Shown: positions 1 to 6,291 of the stretch, one piece after another
How positions within the stretch are numbered: position 1 is the stretch's first letter
Layout of the letters: every line of letters starts with the position of its first letter
Assembly (NCBI GenBank): GCA_051657745.1
Contig: JBOFLG010000121.1
Span: forward strand, 1-15,633
Length of the DNA: 15,633 nucleotides
Reading direction: 5' to 3'
From: JBOFLG01 sp051657745
GTDB lineage: Bacteria; Actinomycetota; Actinomycetes; Actinomycetales; Dermatophilaceae
Made by a program: the position numbers and the translations under genes
The notes under the pieces: generated by a model
Seen by the model: only the letters and a program-made list of their open reading frames with translations
Told to the model about the DNA's origin: nothing
Database searches by the model: none

Positions 1-2
1 AG

Positions 3-191
3 ACCGAGCTGATCAAACCACGCGGACCGTGGAAACACCTCGACGACGTCGAGTACGGCACCGCCGAATGGGTCGACTGGTTCGACCACACCCGACTGTA
101 CGAGTACTGCGGCGACATCCCACCCGCCGAGCTCGAAGCAGCCTACTACGCTCACCACCAGACCCCGACACCCGTCGAGGTCTCAAGCTAG
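3..191 (+). CDS. IS3-family transposase OrfB, C-terminal part (cut by window edge)
   Basis: The frame is open from the window edge to a TAG at 189-191 and gives about 62 residues. It contains the typical tail of the rve integrase core of IS3 OrfB: a stretch reading EWVDWFDHTRLYEY followed by IPPAELEAAYYAHH. Such proteins cut and join DNA ends during transposition using a DDE triad. The third catalytic Glu normally lies just upstream of this segment, so no catalytic residue is visible. The stop is followed within a few bases by the terminal repeat, as expected for an intact 3' end. Whether the rest of the gene is intact cannot be seen. Confidence 0.85.
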   Translation, partial: TELIKPRGPWKHLDDVEYGTAEWVDWFDHTRLYEYCGDIPPAELEAAYYAHHQTPTPVEVSS

Positions 192-193
192 AA

Positions 194-220
194 GGTCTCC
201 GGACATGCCGGGGCGGCTCA
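194..220 (+). repeat. IS3 right terminal inverted repeat
   Basis: The 27 bases after the transposase stop read, on the minus strand, TGAGCCGCCCCGG followed by CATGTCCGGAGACC. This resembles terminal repeats of actinobacterial IS3 elements, which start TGA(A/G)CCGCCCCGG. The tip at 220 coincides with the point where ISAs1 coding sequence begins. The matching left repeat is outside the window. Confidence 0.65.
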
Positions 221-221
221 C

Positions 222-500
222 CTCATCACCTCCGCCGACGCGTGCGCAGCCTCACCAACCACCCTCGCAGCCTGGATCCAAGGCCACTGGGGCATCGAAA
301 ACAAACTCCACTGGGTACGCGATGTCACCTTCGACGAAGACCGCTCACAAGTCCGCACCGGCGCCGCCCCACAAGTCATGGCGACCCTACGAAACCTCAT
401 CATCAGCCTGCTCCGACTCCACGGCTGGACCAACATCGCCCACGCCCTACGCCACCACGCCGCCAACAACCACCGCACGCTCACCCTCCTCACCACATGA
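222..500 (+). pseudogene. ISAs1-family transposase, C-terminal fragment
   Basis: The open frame reads LITSAD..., LAAWIQGHWGIENKLHW, VRDVTFDEDRSQVRTG, then PQVMATLRNLIISLLRLHGW, and ends at 500. These are the hallmark C-terminal blocks of ISAs1/H-repeat transposases. The Glu in the GHWGIENKLH block corresponds to the expected third DDE residue. About three quarters of the protein is missing on the N-terminal side, where the IS3 end begins, so it cannot be active. Confidence 0.85.
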
Positions 501-504
501 CCCA

Positions 505-523
505 CGACTTTGCCGAGGCCCTG
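505..523 (+). repeat. ISAs1 right terminal inverted repeat
   Basis: The 19 bases cgactttgccgaggccctg are the exact reverse complement of 1658-1676. The tip faces right: the element's transposase stop is 4 bases to the left, as in intact ISAs1 3' ends. Confidence 0.75.
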
Positions 524-794
524 GGTGCGTGGCCGGTGCGGACGCGGGAGTGGTCCTCGGTGTAGGCGACGTCGCGGACTAGTGCAGTTTGTTCTCCACC
601 GACCAGTGGCCTTGGACCCAGGCGGCCAGGGTGGCCGGGTCGGTGTCGGCGGAGGTGATCAGGGAGACCACCTCGACGGTCCTCTTGCCCTTGACGGTCA
701 CGGTGCGGCGAAGTTGGGCGACCATGACCGCCCCGGGGAAGTGAGTCCAGGCCGGGACCGCAGTGGTTGTGATGATGCGCCGGACCCGGCGACC
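524..794 (-). pseudogene. ISAs1-family transposase, reversed 3'-half fragment with frameshift
   Basis: On the minus strand this encodes the C-terminal third of an ISAs1 transposase. It starts at about 794 with GRRVRRIITTTAVPAW, continues through VSLITSADTDPATLAAW and VQGHWSVENKLH, and meets a TAG at 579-581. After a one-base change of frame it resumes as VRDVAYTEDHSRVRTG and stops being ISAs1-like at 524, where the tip of another copy abuts. Compared with the copy at 222-500, the TGGGTCCGCGAC expected after LH has become TAGTCCGCGAC. The fragment supplies exactly the part missing from the 5' half at 940-1657, but it lies in the opposite orientation. Confidence 0.75.
785..794 (-). repeat. 10-bp insertion-site sequence, copy 1
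   Basis: On the minus strand 785-794 reads GGTCGCCGGG, the same ten bases as 1648-1657 on the plus strand. It lies directly outside the ISAs1 left tip at 795. Ten bases fits the 8-10 bp target duplication known for ISAs1. In the transposase it corresponds to the GRR codons of the KGRRVRRI block. Confidence 0.6.
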
Positions 795-813
795 CAGGGT
801 TGCGGCATGTTCG
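795..813 (+). repeat. ISAs1 element A left terminal repeat
   Basis: The sequence cagggttgcggcatgttcg matches the tip at 1658-1676 (cagggcctcggcaaagtcg) in the CAGGG start, the central CGGCA and the TCG end. It is placed at the same distance from the GTTGACCT leader block. Confidence 0.6.
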
Positions 814-939
814 GGTGGTAGCGGGTTGACCTGGGGGTTTGTGGTGGTGTGAGCGGCGTGGCGGCTGGGACGGGTGTGGCTTTCGGGGTTGAGACTGGAG
901 TTCTCACACCGCCGTCTCACCGAGAGGCCACACCCGCCG

Positions 940-1657
940 ATGTCATCTTCGCCCACTCATGCCTCGGTCACTGCCAGGACACAGTCGTTGGTGTCGGTCC
1001 TGTGTCAGTTGGTCGACCCTCGGGGGCGGCGGGGTCGGCGGTATCCACTGGCCGGGTTGGTCGCTGCGGGGTCGCGGCCACCTTGGCCGGTGCGCGTTCG
1101 TTCACGGGGATCGCGCAGTGGTTGGCCGATCAGGACGCCTCGGTGGCGGTGGCGTTGGGGCTGGACCAGCAACGACGCGCGCCGAGTGAGTCGGTGTTCC
1201 GGCGGTTGTTCGCCCGTTTGGACCCGGAGGTGCTGGACGCGGTGGTCGGGGCGTGGATGTGGACCACTACCCGCCTTCACCATGGCCGGCGGGTGATCGC
1301 GATCGATGGCAAGACCGTGCGCGGAGCCCGGGCAGGTGGCGGTCTCGCGCCGCACCTGGTCACGGCGTTCGACCACGTCGCTGGTGTGGTCCTGGGGCAG
1401 GTCGCGGTCGCCGCGAGGACGAACGAGCACCCTCACTGTCAGAGTGCTGTTAAGGATCTTGGACCTGGCCCGGGCCGTGGTCACGATCGATGCGGTGCAC
1501 ACCCAAGACGACACCGCGCAACTGATCACCGTCGCCGGCGGTGACTACGTATTCACCGTGAAGGGGAACCGGCCGAGCCTGCGGGCAGCGCTCAAGGCCC
1601 TGCCGTGGAGGGACATCCCGGCGCACTGCTCCACCGAGAGAACCAAGGGTCGCCGGG
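940..1657 (+). pseudogene. ISAs1-family transposase, N-terminal part with two frameshifts
   Basis: The start ATG at 940 follows GAGAGG (921-926). The first frame reads SLVSVLCQLVDPRGRRGRRY then PLAGLVAA. Two extra bases (or one lost) at 1069-1070 move the product into a second frame reading GVAATLAGARSFTGIAQWLA, then SESVFRRLFARLDPEVLDAV and RRVIAIDGKTVRG, which holds the first catalytic Asp. A compensating shift at about 1430-1440 returns to the original frame with ARAVVTIDAVHTQDD (second Asp) and YVFTVKGNRPSLRAALKALP. It ends mid-block at KGRR where the next element's tip begins. Two indels plus truncation make it inactive. Confidence 0.85.
1648..1657 (+). repeat. 10-bp insertion-site sequence, copy 2
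   Basis: GGTCGCCGGG at 1648-1657 directly precedes the ISAs1 tip at 1658. It is the reverse complement of 785-794, which precedes the other left tip. It lies in the KGRR codons of the transposase, i.e. the same gene position as copy 1. Confidence 0.6.
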
Positions 1658-1800
1658 CAGGGCCTCGGCAAAGTCGGCTGGTTAGGGTGTTGACCTCGGG
1701 GTTTGGGGGTCTGTGATGCGGCGTGGTGGGTGTGACTGGTGTGGCCCCGGGGCTTGGATGTTGGTGTCGAAGCCACACCAAGACCGAGGGACCACACCAG
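1658..1800 (+). mobile_element. ISAs1-family element, left-end remnant (no transposase)
   Basis: The tip and left repeat 1658-1676 (cagggcctcggcaaagtcg) are followed by a leader aligning to 795-937 of element A. Similarity fades at about 1800, just where the transposase start codon would be expected, and no transposase follows. The remnant ends some 150 bases before the acyl-CoA dehydrogenase start, so it forms the boundary between the IS pile and the chromosomal gene block. Confidence 0.65.
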
Positions 1801-1914
1801 ATCAGAGCAGCGCTGGGCCCGTCGGTGGCCGTGCCGCCGACCTGGGCCGACCGCCGTTCGGCTGTGCCGCTCCCCACTCGACCCTTGCGGTGGTTACTGA
1901 CAAGTAGCATGCTG

Positions 1915-1930
1915 GTGAGCAAGCGCTCAC
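1915..1930. promoter_or_regulatory. Candidate operator palindrome upstream of fadE5
   Basis: GTGAGC (1915-1920), four spacer bases, then GCTCAC (1925-1930) make a perfect inverted repeat 22 bases before the start codon. A TAGCAT hexamer at 1905-1910 could be a TANNNT -10. TetR-type repressors of fatty-acid genes often bind palindromes of this size, but no regulator can be assigned from sequence. The operator role is inference. Confidence 0.4.
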
Positions 1931-1951
1931 TCGTTCGAGAGGAACACCGCC

Positions 1952-3823
1952 ATGGGCCACTACAAGAGCAACCTGCGCGACATCGAGTTCATGCTCTTCG
2001 AGGTACTCGGCCGCGGCGGCATCCTCGGCACGGGTCCGTACGGCGACGTCGACACCGAGACCGCACGCGAGATGCTGGCCGAGGTCGCCCGCCTCGCCGA
2101 GCACGAGATCGCCGACTCCTTCGTCGACAGCGACCGCAACCCCCCGGTGTACGACCCCGCCACCCAGACGGTCACCATGCCCGAAAAGTTCAAAGCGTCC
2201 TTCGACGCCTACCGCGAGAGCGGCTTCTGGGCGATCGACGTCCCCGCCGAACTGGGCGGCACCGTGGTGCCGCCCAGCCTGCGCAGCGCGGTCAACGAGT
2301 TGCTCCTCGGCGCCAACCCGGCGCTGGCAATGTTCGCGGCGTCCTACTCGTTCGCGAAACTGCTATACGAGCTCGGCACCGACGACCAGAAGAAGCTCGC
2401 TCGCTGGGTCGTCGACAAGGGCTGGCACTGCACCATGGTGCTCACCGAGCCCGATGCCGGCTCTGATGTCGGCGCCGGCCGGGCCAAGGCGGTGCCGAAC
2501 GGCGACGGCACCTGGACCATCACCGGCGTCAAGCGCTTCATCACCAGCGCCGAGTCCGACCTTGTCGACAACGTCGTGCACCTGGTCCTGGCCCGCCCCG
2601 AGGGTGCCGGTCAGGGCACCAAGGGCCTCTCACTCTTCATCCTGACCAAGTACCAGGTCGACCTCGAGACTGGTGAGCTCGGCGAGCGCAACGGTGTCTA
2701 CGTCACGAACGTCGAAAAGAAGATGGGCCTCAAGGTCTCGCCCACCTGCGAGCTCACCTTCGGCGGTGACGTGCCCGCGGTCGGCACCCTGCTCGGCGAC
2801 GCGCACGACGGCATCGCCCAGATGTTCCACGTCATCGAGAACGCCCGAATGATGGTGGGCACCAAGGCGATTGCGACCCTGTCGACCGGTTACCTCAACG
2901 CCCTCGACTACGCCAAGCATCGGGTCCAGGGCGCCGACCTCACCCAGATGACCGACAAGGCCGCCCCTCGGGTGACGATCACCCACCACCCCGACGTGCG
3001 ACGGTCGCTGATGCTGCAGAAGTCGTACGCCGAGGGCCTGCGGGCGCTGGTTCTCTACACCGCGAGCCAGCAGGATGTCGTCGACCAGGCGCGGCACGCC
3101 ACCGGCACACTCCGTGCCGAGCCGGGCTCGCCGGCGGACACCGCCGGCCGGGTCAACGACCTGCTGCTACCCATCGTCAAGGGCCTGGGGTCGGAACGTG
3201 CCTGGGTGCTGCTCGGCACCGAGTCGCTGCAGACCTTCGGCGGCTCGGGCTTCCTGCAGGACTACCCGGTCGAGCAGTACGTGCGCGACGCGAAGATCGA
3301 CACCCTCTACGAGGGCACCACCGCCATCCAAGGCCTCGACTTCTTCTTCCGCAAGATCGTGCGCGACCAGGGCCAGGCGCTGACCCACCTGGCCACGCAA
3401 ATCCAGGAGTTCGCCAAGGACCTCGGCCAGCACGACGGTCGGCTCGACCGGGAACGCGAACTGCTCGGCCAGGGGCTCGAGGACGTCCAGGGCATCGTCG
3501 GGTTCATGGTGGGCGAGTTGATGAAAGCCGACCCGCGGACCGGCGGCGACGTGACCACCATCTACCAGGTCGGTCAGAACACGACCCGCCTGCTGCTCGG
3601 CCTCGGCGATCTGGTGGTCGGCTGGCTGCTCCTTCGCCAGGCGGCCGTGGCGCTCGACGCCCTGGGCGCCGGCGCGAGCGGCCCGGACGCGCAGTTCTAC
3701 ACCGGCAAGGTTGCCGCGGCGCAGTTTTACGCGCGCCAGGTGCTGCCTCGTCTGACCGCTGAGCGCGCGATGGCCGAGGCCACCGATGACCTGCTGATGA
3801 CCGTCCCGGAGGCCGCGTTCTGA
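1952..3823 (+). CDS. fadE5: Acyl-CoA dehydrogenase, FadE5-like
   Basis: This 623-residue flavoenzyme would catalyse the first step of beta-oxidation, trans-2,3-dehydrogenation of acyl-CoA, in the cytoplasm. The N-terminus MGHYKSNLRDIEFMLFEV is the small extra N-terminal domain of the FadE5-type long acyl-CoA dehydrogenases. Next come the dehydrogenase core with TMVLTEPDAGSDVGAG (161-176) and GVKRFITSA, then GLKVSPTCEL and the TITHHPDVRRSLMLQKSYAE block. LYEGTTAIQ carries the likely catalytic base Glu454. A C-terminal extension ends in EAAF, as in mycobacterial FadE5 (about 611 aa). GAGAGGA (1937-1943) stands 8 bases before the ATG. No frameshift or missing motif is seen. It is alone on its strand, bounded by IS remnants upstream and hairpins downstream. 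Confidence 0.9.
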   Translation: MGHYKSNLRDIEFMLFEVLGRGGILGTGPYGDVDTETAREMLAEVARLAEHEIADSFVDSDRNPPVYDPATQTVTMPEKFKASFDAYRESGFWAIDVPAELGGTVVPPSLRSAVNELLLGANPALAMFAASYSFAKLLYELGTDDQKKLARWVVDKGWHCTMVLTEPDAGSDVGAGRAKAVPNGDGTWTITGVKRFITSAESDLVDNVVHLVLARPEGAGQGTKGLSLFILTKYQVDLETGELGERNGVYVTNVEKKMGLKVSPTCELTFGGDVPAVGTLLGDAHDGIAQMFHVIENARMMVGTKAIATLSTGYLNALDYAKHRVQGADLTQMTDKAAPRVTITHHPDVRRSLMLQKSYAEGLRALVLYTASQQDVVDQARHATGTLRAEPGSPADTAGRVNDLLLPIVKGLGSERAWVLLGTESLQTFGGSGFLQDYPVEQYVRDAKIDTLYEGTTAIQGLDFFFRKIVRDQGQALTHLATQIQEFAKDLGQHDGRLDRERELLGQGLEDVQGIVGFMVGELMKADPRTGGDVTTIYQVGQNTTRLLLGLGDLVVGWLLLRQAAVALDALGAGASGPDAQFYTGKVAAAQFYARQVLPRLTAERAMAEATDDLLMTVPEAAF

Positions 3824-3834
3824 GGTGAGCCGGC

Positions 3835-3864
3835 CGGCGGATGACGCCCACGCGCCATCCGCCG
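3835..3864. terminator. Hairpin just after fadE5 stop
   Basis: CGGCGGATG (3835-3843) and CATCCGCCG (3856-3864) form a 9-bp perfect stem with a 12-base loop, beginning 12 bases after the TGA. No T-run follows, which is usual for actinobacterial terminators. Confidence 0.55.
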
Positions 3865-3891
3865 CCCGCCTCACCGCCGCATTTCCTCACC

Positions 3892-3931
3892 CCGAGCCGG
3901 GTACGCCGCCCCGAACGCGCACCCGGCTCGG
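3892..3931. terminator. Second hairpin between convergent genes
   Basis: CCGAGCCGGGT (3892-3902) and ACCCGGCTCGG (3921-3931) form an 11-bp perfect stem with an 18-base loop. It lies between the converging fadE5 and MMPL genes and could stop transcription from both sides. No T-run is present on either strand. Confidence 0.6.
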
Positions 3932-3984
3932 CCGACGTCATCTCACCTGGACATCGGCACCGAGGTCGGCGTCCGCCCACGCCG

Positions 3985-6174
3985 TCAGCCGACCCCGGCC
4001 GCGGCGGTCTGCTTCGGAGCGACTGGGCTGGCTGCACCCCCGACCAGCAGGTGGGCACCCTCGACATCGACCGACGGCAGCCTCCGGTCGAGCCACGCCG
4101 GGAGACTCCACGCCCGCCGCCCGAGCAGGGCGAGGAGCGCCGGAACCACCACCATGCGCACCAGGAACGCATCGACCGCGACACCGACGGCCAGCGCGAA
4201 GCCCACACTCTGGATCACCGGGTCGGACGACAGCACGAAGCCGCCGAATACCGCGATCATGATGAGCGCTGCTGCTACGACGACCCGCCCGGAGTGGGCG
4301 AACCCGGCGCGGATGGCCTCGAGTGGCGTCGCGCCGGCGGCGTGCTCCTCACGGATTCGGCCGACGAGGAACACCTGGTAGTCCATGGCAAGCCCGAACA
4401 GGATGCCGACAACCAGCACCGGGAGGAAGGTGAGGATCGGGCCGACCGCATCGACCCCGAACTGCGGTGCGAGCCAGCCCCACTGGAACACCGCCACCAC
4501 CGCACCGAGGGTGGCGCCGATGGTGAGCAGGAACCCGACGACCGCGACCACCGGGACGATCAGCGAGCGGAACACGACCACCAGCAGGAGCAACGCCAGG
4601 CCCACGACGACGGCGAGGAAGCGGGGCAGTGCCTCGGTCAACTTCTCGGTGATGTCGGCATCGACCGCGGTCTGCCCGGTCACCGCCACGTCGGCCGGGA
4701 GGTCGCGCACGGCATCCCGGATGTCGGCGACCAGGGTGGCGGTGGCCTCGGACTGCGGGCCGCTCTGCGGCGTGACCGTGACCAGCGCGGCGGTCCCCGA
4801 TTCGTTCGGCACCGGGTCGCTGACGACGGCGACGTCGGGCAGACCCCGGACGGTCTGCGCGACCGCGCGCGAGGTGGCGGTGACCGTGGCGGCATCCGCA
4901 CCGTCCACCAGCACCACGAGCGGGCCGTTGACGCCCGGGCCGAACGCGTCAGCCACCAGGTCGTAGGCGCGCCGGTCGCTGCGGTCGGCGGGCGCGGTGG
5001 CCGCCCCCGGCAGCCCGAGTTGGAGGGAACCGAGCGGGATCGCCACCACGACGAGCGCCGCGCTGACCGCCAGAGCCGCCTGCACCGGGCGCCGAACCAC
5101 GAGCCCCGACCAGCGGCGGAACGACCGCCCATCGGTGGGCACGCCGCTGCCGGTGGGCACGCCGCTGTGGCGCGGGTCGAGGCGACGTCCGGCGAGTGCG
5201 AGGACCGCCGGTAGCAGGGTCACTGCCACCAGGATCGCGACCGTCACGGTCGCGGCGGCGGCCAGGCCCATCGCGGTGAGGAACGGCACCCCGACCACGC
5301 TCAGCCCGGCGAGCGCGACCACCACGGTGCCGCCGGCGAACACCACTGACGACCCCGACGTCGCGGTAGCCAGCGCGATCGACTCGGCCACCGGCATCCC
5401 AGATCGGCGGTGGTCACGATGCCGCGACACGATAAGCAGCGCATAGTCGATGCCGACCGCGAGCCCGAGCATCAGCGCGAGCGTGGGTGTCGTCGAGGAG
5501 AGTTCGACAACCCCGGTGAGGGCGCTAACGGCCGACAGGCCGATGCCGACCCCGACCAGGGCGGTGAGCAGGGTCAGCGCCGCGGCCAGGGCGCTGCGGA
5601 ACACCAGGGCGAGGATGACGGCCGCGGCGAGGAAGCCGATGACCTCGGCCAGGTGGTTCTCCGGCTGCGCCGGGACGAACGCGTCGCCGCCGAGTTCGAC
5701 GGTCAGCCCAGCGGCGCGGGCCGGCTCGACCGCCTGGTCGACCGCGGCCAGCGTCCCGGCCGGGAGATCCTCGAACGGGACGTCGAACTGGACCGTGGCC
5801 AGCCCGACCCGCCCGTCGCGGGAGACCGCCCCCGCGGTGGCCGGGTCGAGCACGGCGCTCACCCCGGGCAGCTGTCCGACAGCCGTGGTCGCAGCGCGCA
5901 CGTCGTCGGCGACCGCCGGGTCGGCGAGGGTCGCGTCATCCGAGGCCTGGATGACGATCTGGCCGGTGACGCCGCCGGACTGGGGAAATGCTGCGTCGAG
6001 GCGTTCGAGCGCAGCCAGCGATTCAGTGCCGGGGATCGTGAAGTCGTCGGTGGTGGGGCCGGACATCGTGACCCCGAGCCCCACCACCGCAGCAAGCACG
6101 GACAGCCAGACAGCGAGCACGACACGGGCTCGGCGCACGCACCAGGCGCCGAGGCGGAACAGGAGATCGGCCAT
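3985..6174 (-). CDS. MMPL-family (RND superfamily) transporter
   Basis: This 729-residue inner-membrane protein has the two-fold MMPL architecture: TM1 near 16-36, a large extracytoplasmic loop (about 40-170), a TM block 175-330, a second loop about 385-510 and a TM block 515-685. The proton-relay Asp-Tyr pairs are visible as GIDYALL (Asp243-Tyr244) and AMDYQVFL (Asp598-Tyr599). The chosen ATG at 6174 follows GAGAGG at 9-base spacing; an upstream in-frame ATG at 6258 would add 28 unlike residues. Family members export lipids, antibiotics or other hydrophobic compounds; the substrate here is unknown. It is divergent from a TetR regulator, the usual repressor arrangement for such pumps, and converges on fadE5. 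Confidence 0.9.
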   Translation of the reverse strand: MADLLFRLGAWCVRRARVVLAVWLSVLAAVVGLGVTMSGPTTDDFTIPGTESLAALERLDAAFPQSGGVTGQIVIQASDDATLADPAVADDVRAATTAVGQLPGVSAVLDPATAGAVSRDGRVGLATVQFDVPFEDLPAGTLAAVDQAVEPARAAGLTVELGGDAFVPAQPENHLAEVIGFLAAAVILALVFRSALAAALTLLTALVGVGIGLSAVSALTGVVELSSTTPTLALMLGLAVGIDYALLIVSRHRDHRRSGMPVAESIALATATSGSSVVFAGGTVVVALAGLSVVGVPFLTAMGLAAAATVTVAILVAVTLLPAVLALAGRRLDPRHSGVPTGSGVPTDGRSFRRWSGLVVRRPVQAALAVSAALVVVAIPLGSLQLGLPGAATAPADRSDRRAYDLVADAFGPGVNGPLVVLVDGADAATVTATSRAVAQTVRGLPDVAVVSDPVPNESGTAALVTVTPQSGPQSEATATLVADIRDAVRDLPADVAVTGQTAVDADITEKLTEALPRFLAVVVGLALLLLVVVFRSLIVPVVAVVGFLLTIGATLGAVVAVFQWGWLAPQFGVDAVGPILTFLPVLVVGILFGLAMDYQVFLVGRIREEHAAGATPLEAIRAGFAHSGRVVVAAALIMIAVFGGFVLSSDPVIQSVGFALAVGVAVDAFLVRMVVVPALLALLGRRAWSLPAWLDRRLPSVDVEGAHLLVGGAASPVAPKQTAAAGVG

Positions 6175-6253
6175 GGCGGAACCTCTCGTCGATGGTGAGT
6201 GCGACTGGAACACCCTTCCGCACCCGGCCACCATACGTGCACTACCGCACTTT

Positions 6254-6265
6254 TGCATAAATGCA
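6254..6265. promoter_or_regulatory. Candidate TetR operator in the divergent spacer
   Basis: TGCAT (6254-6258), AA, ATGCA (6261-6265) is a perfect short palindrome in an unusually AT-rich stretch between the divergent MMPL and TetR starts. TetR repressors typically bind such a spacer and control both genes. Arms of only 5 bp make this tentative. Confidence 0.35.
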
Positions 6266-6279
6266 GTTTCTTAGACCGC

Positions 6280-6285
6280 TACGCT
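6280..6285 (+). promoter_or_regulatory. Possible -10 element for a leaderless TetR transcript
   Basis: TACGCT at 6280-6285 fits the actinobacterial TANNNT -10 and lies 6 bases before the ATG at 6292. No ribosome binding site precedes that ATG. This spacing would start the RNA at the start codon. No convincing -35 is seen. Confidence 0.3.
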
Positions 6286-6291
6286 GCATCG

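Larger units (their letters stand above)
1..220 (+). mobile_element. IS3-family insertion sequence, right-end remnant
   Basis: The first 220 bases hold the 3' end of an IS3-family transposase followed by a right terminal inverted repeat ending at 220. Immediately after 220 the sequence switches to the middle of an ISAs1-family transposase, so the IS3 element appears to have inserted into that older element. The left part of the IS3 lies outside the window. IS3 elements usually make a 3-4 bp target duplication, which cannot be tested here because only one end is visible. Confidence 0.75.
221..523 (+). mobile_element. ISAs1-family element 1, right-end remnant
   Basis: This remnant carries the last ~93 codons of an ISAs1-family transposase (stop TGA 498-500) and the right terminal repeat 505-523, whose tip CTG at 521-523 is the outer edge. 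Its left side is replaced by the IS3 right end at 220. Beyond 523 the sequence belongs to a different ISAs1 copy in the opposite orientation. The terminal repeat is identical over 19 bp to the left tip at 1658-1676, so the two ends come from the same or very close IS types. Confidence 0.75.
795..1657 (+). mobile_element. ISAs1-family element A, 5' half
   Basis: The element starts with the tip CAGGGTTGCGGCATG at 795, has a ~145-bp leader, and carries a transposase start at 940. It ends at 1657 where the left tip of another copy begins. The leader 795-935 aligns without large gaps to 1658-1798, sharing stretches such as GTTGACCT, GGGGTTTG and GCGGCGTGG, at what I judge by eye to be about two-thirds identity. 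It is therefore a related but not identical IS. Its 3' end is missing in this window. Confidence 0.7.

Noticed and set aside
505..1676. A single complete insertion sequence bounded by 19-bp perfect inverted repeats
   Set aside because: The tips point the wrong way: the transposase tail at 222-500 shows that 505-523 is the right end of an element to its left, and the leader after 1658 shows a left end of an element to its right.
3841..5214. A 457-residue plus-strand open frame
   Set aside because: It lies opposite the MMPL gene, its translation is rich in Arg/Asp/Gly/His without domains, and the minus frame has clear membrane segments and motifs.
6175..6258. N-terminal extension of the MMPL protein to the ATG at 6258
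   Set aside because: The extra residues are not hydrophobic or family-like, and a well-spaced GAGAGG precedes the ATG at 6174.
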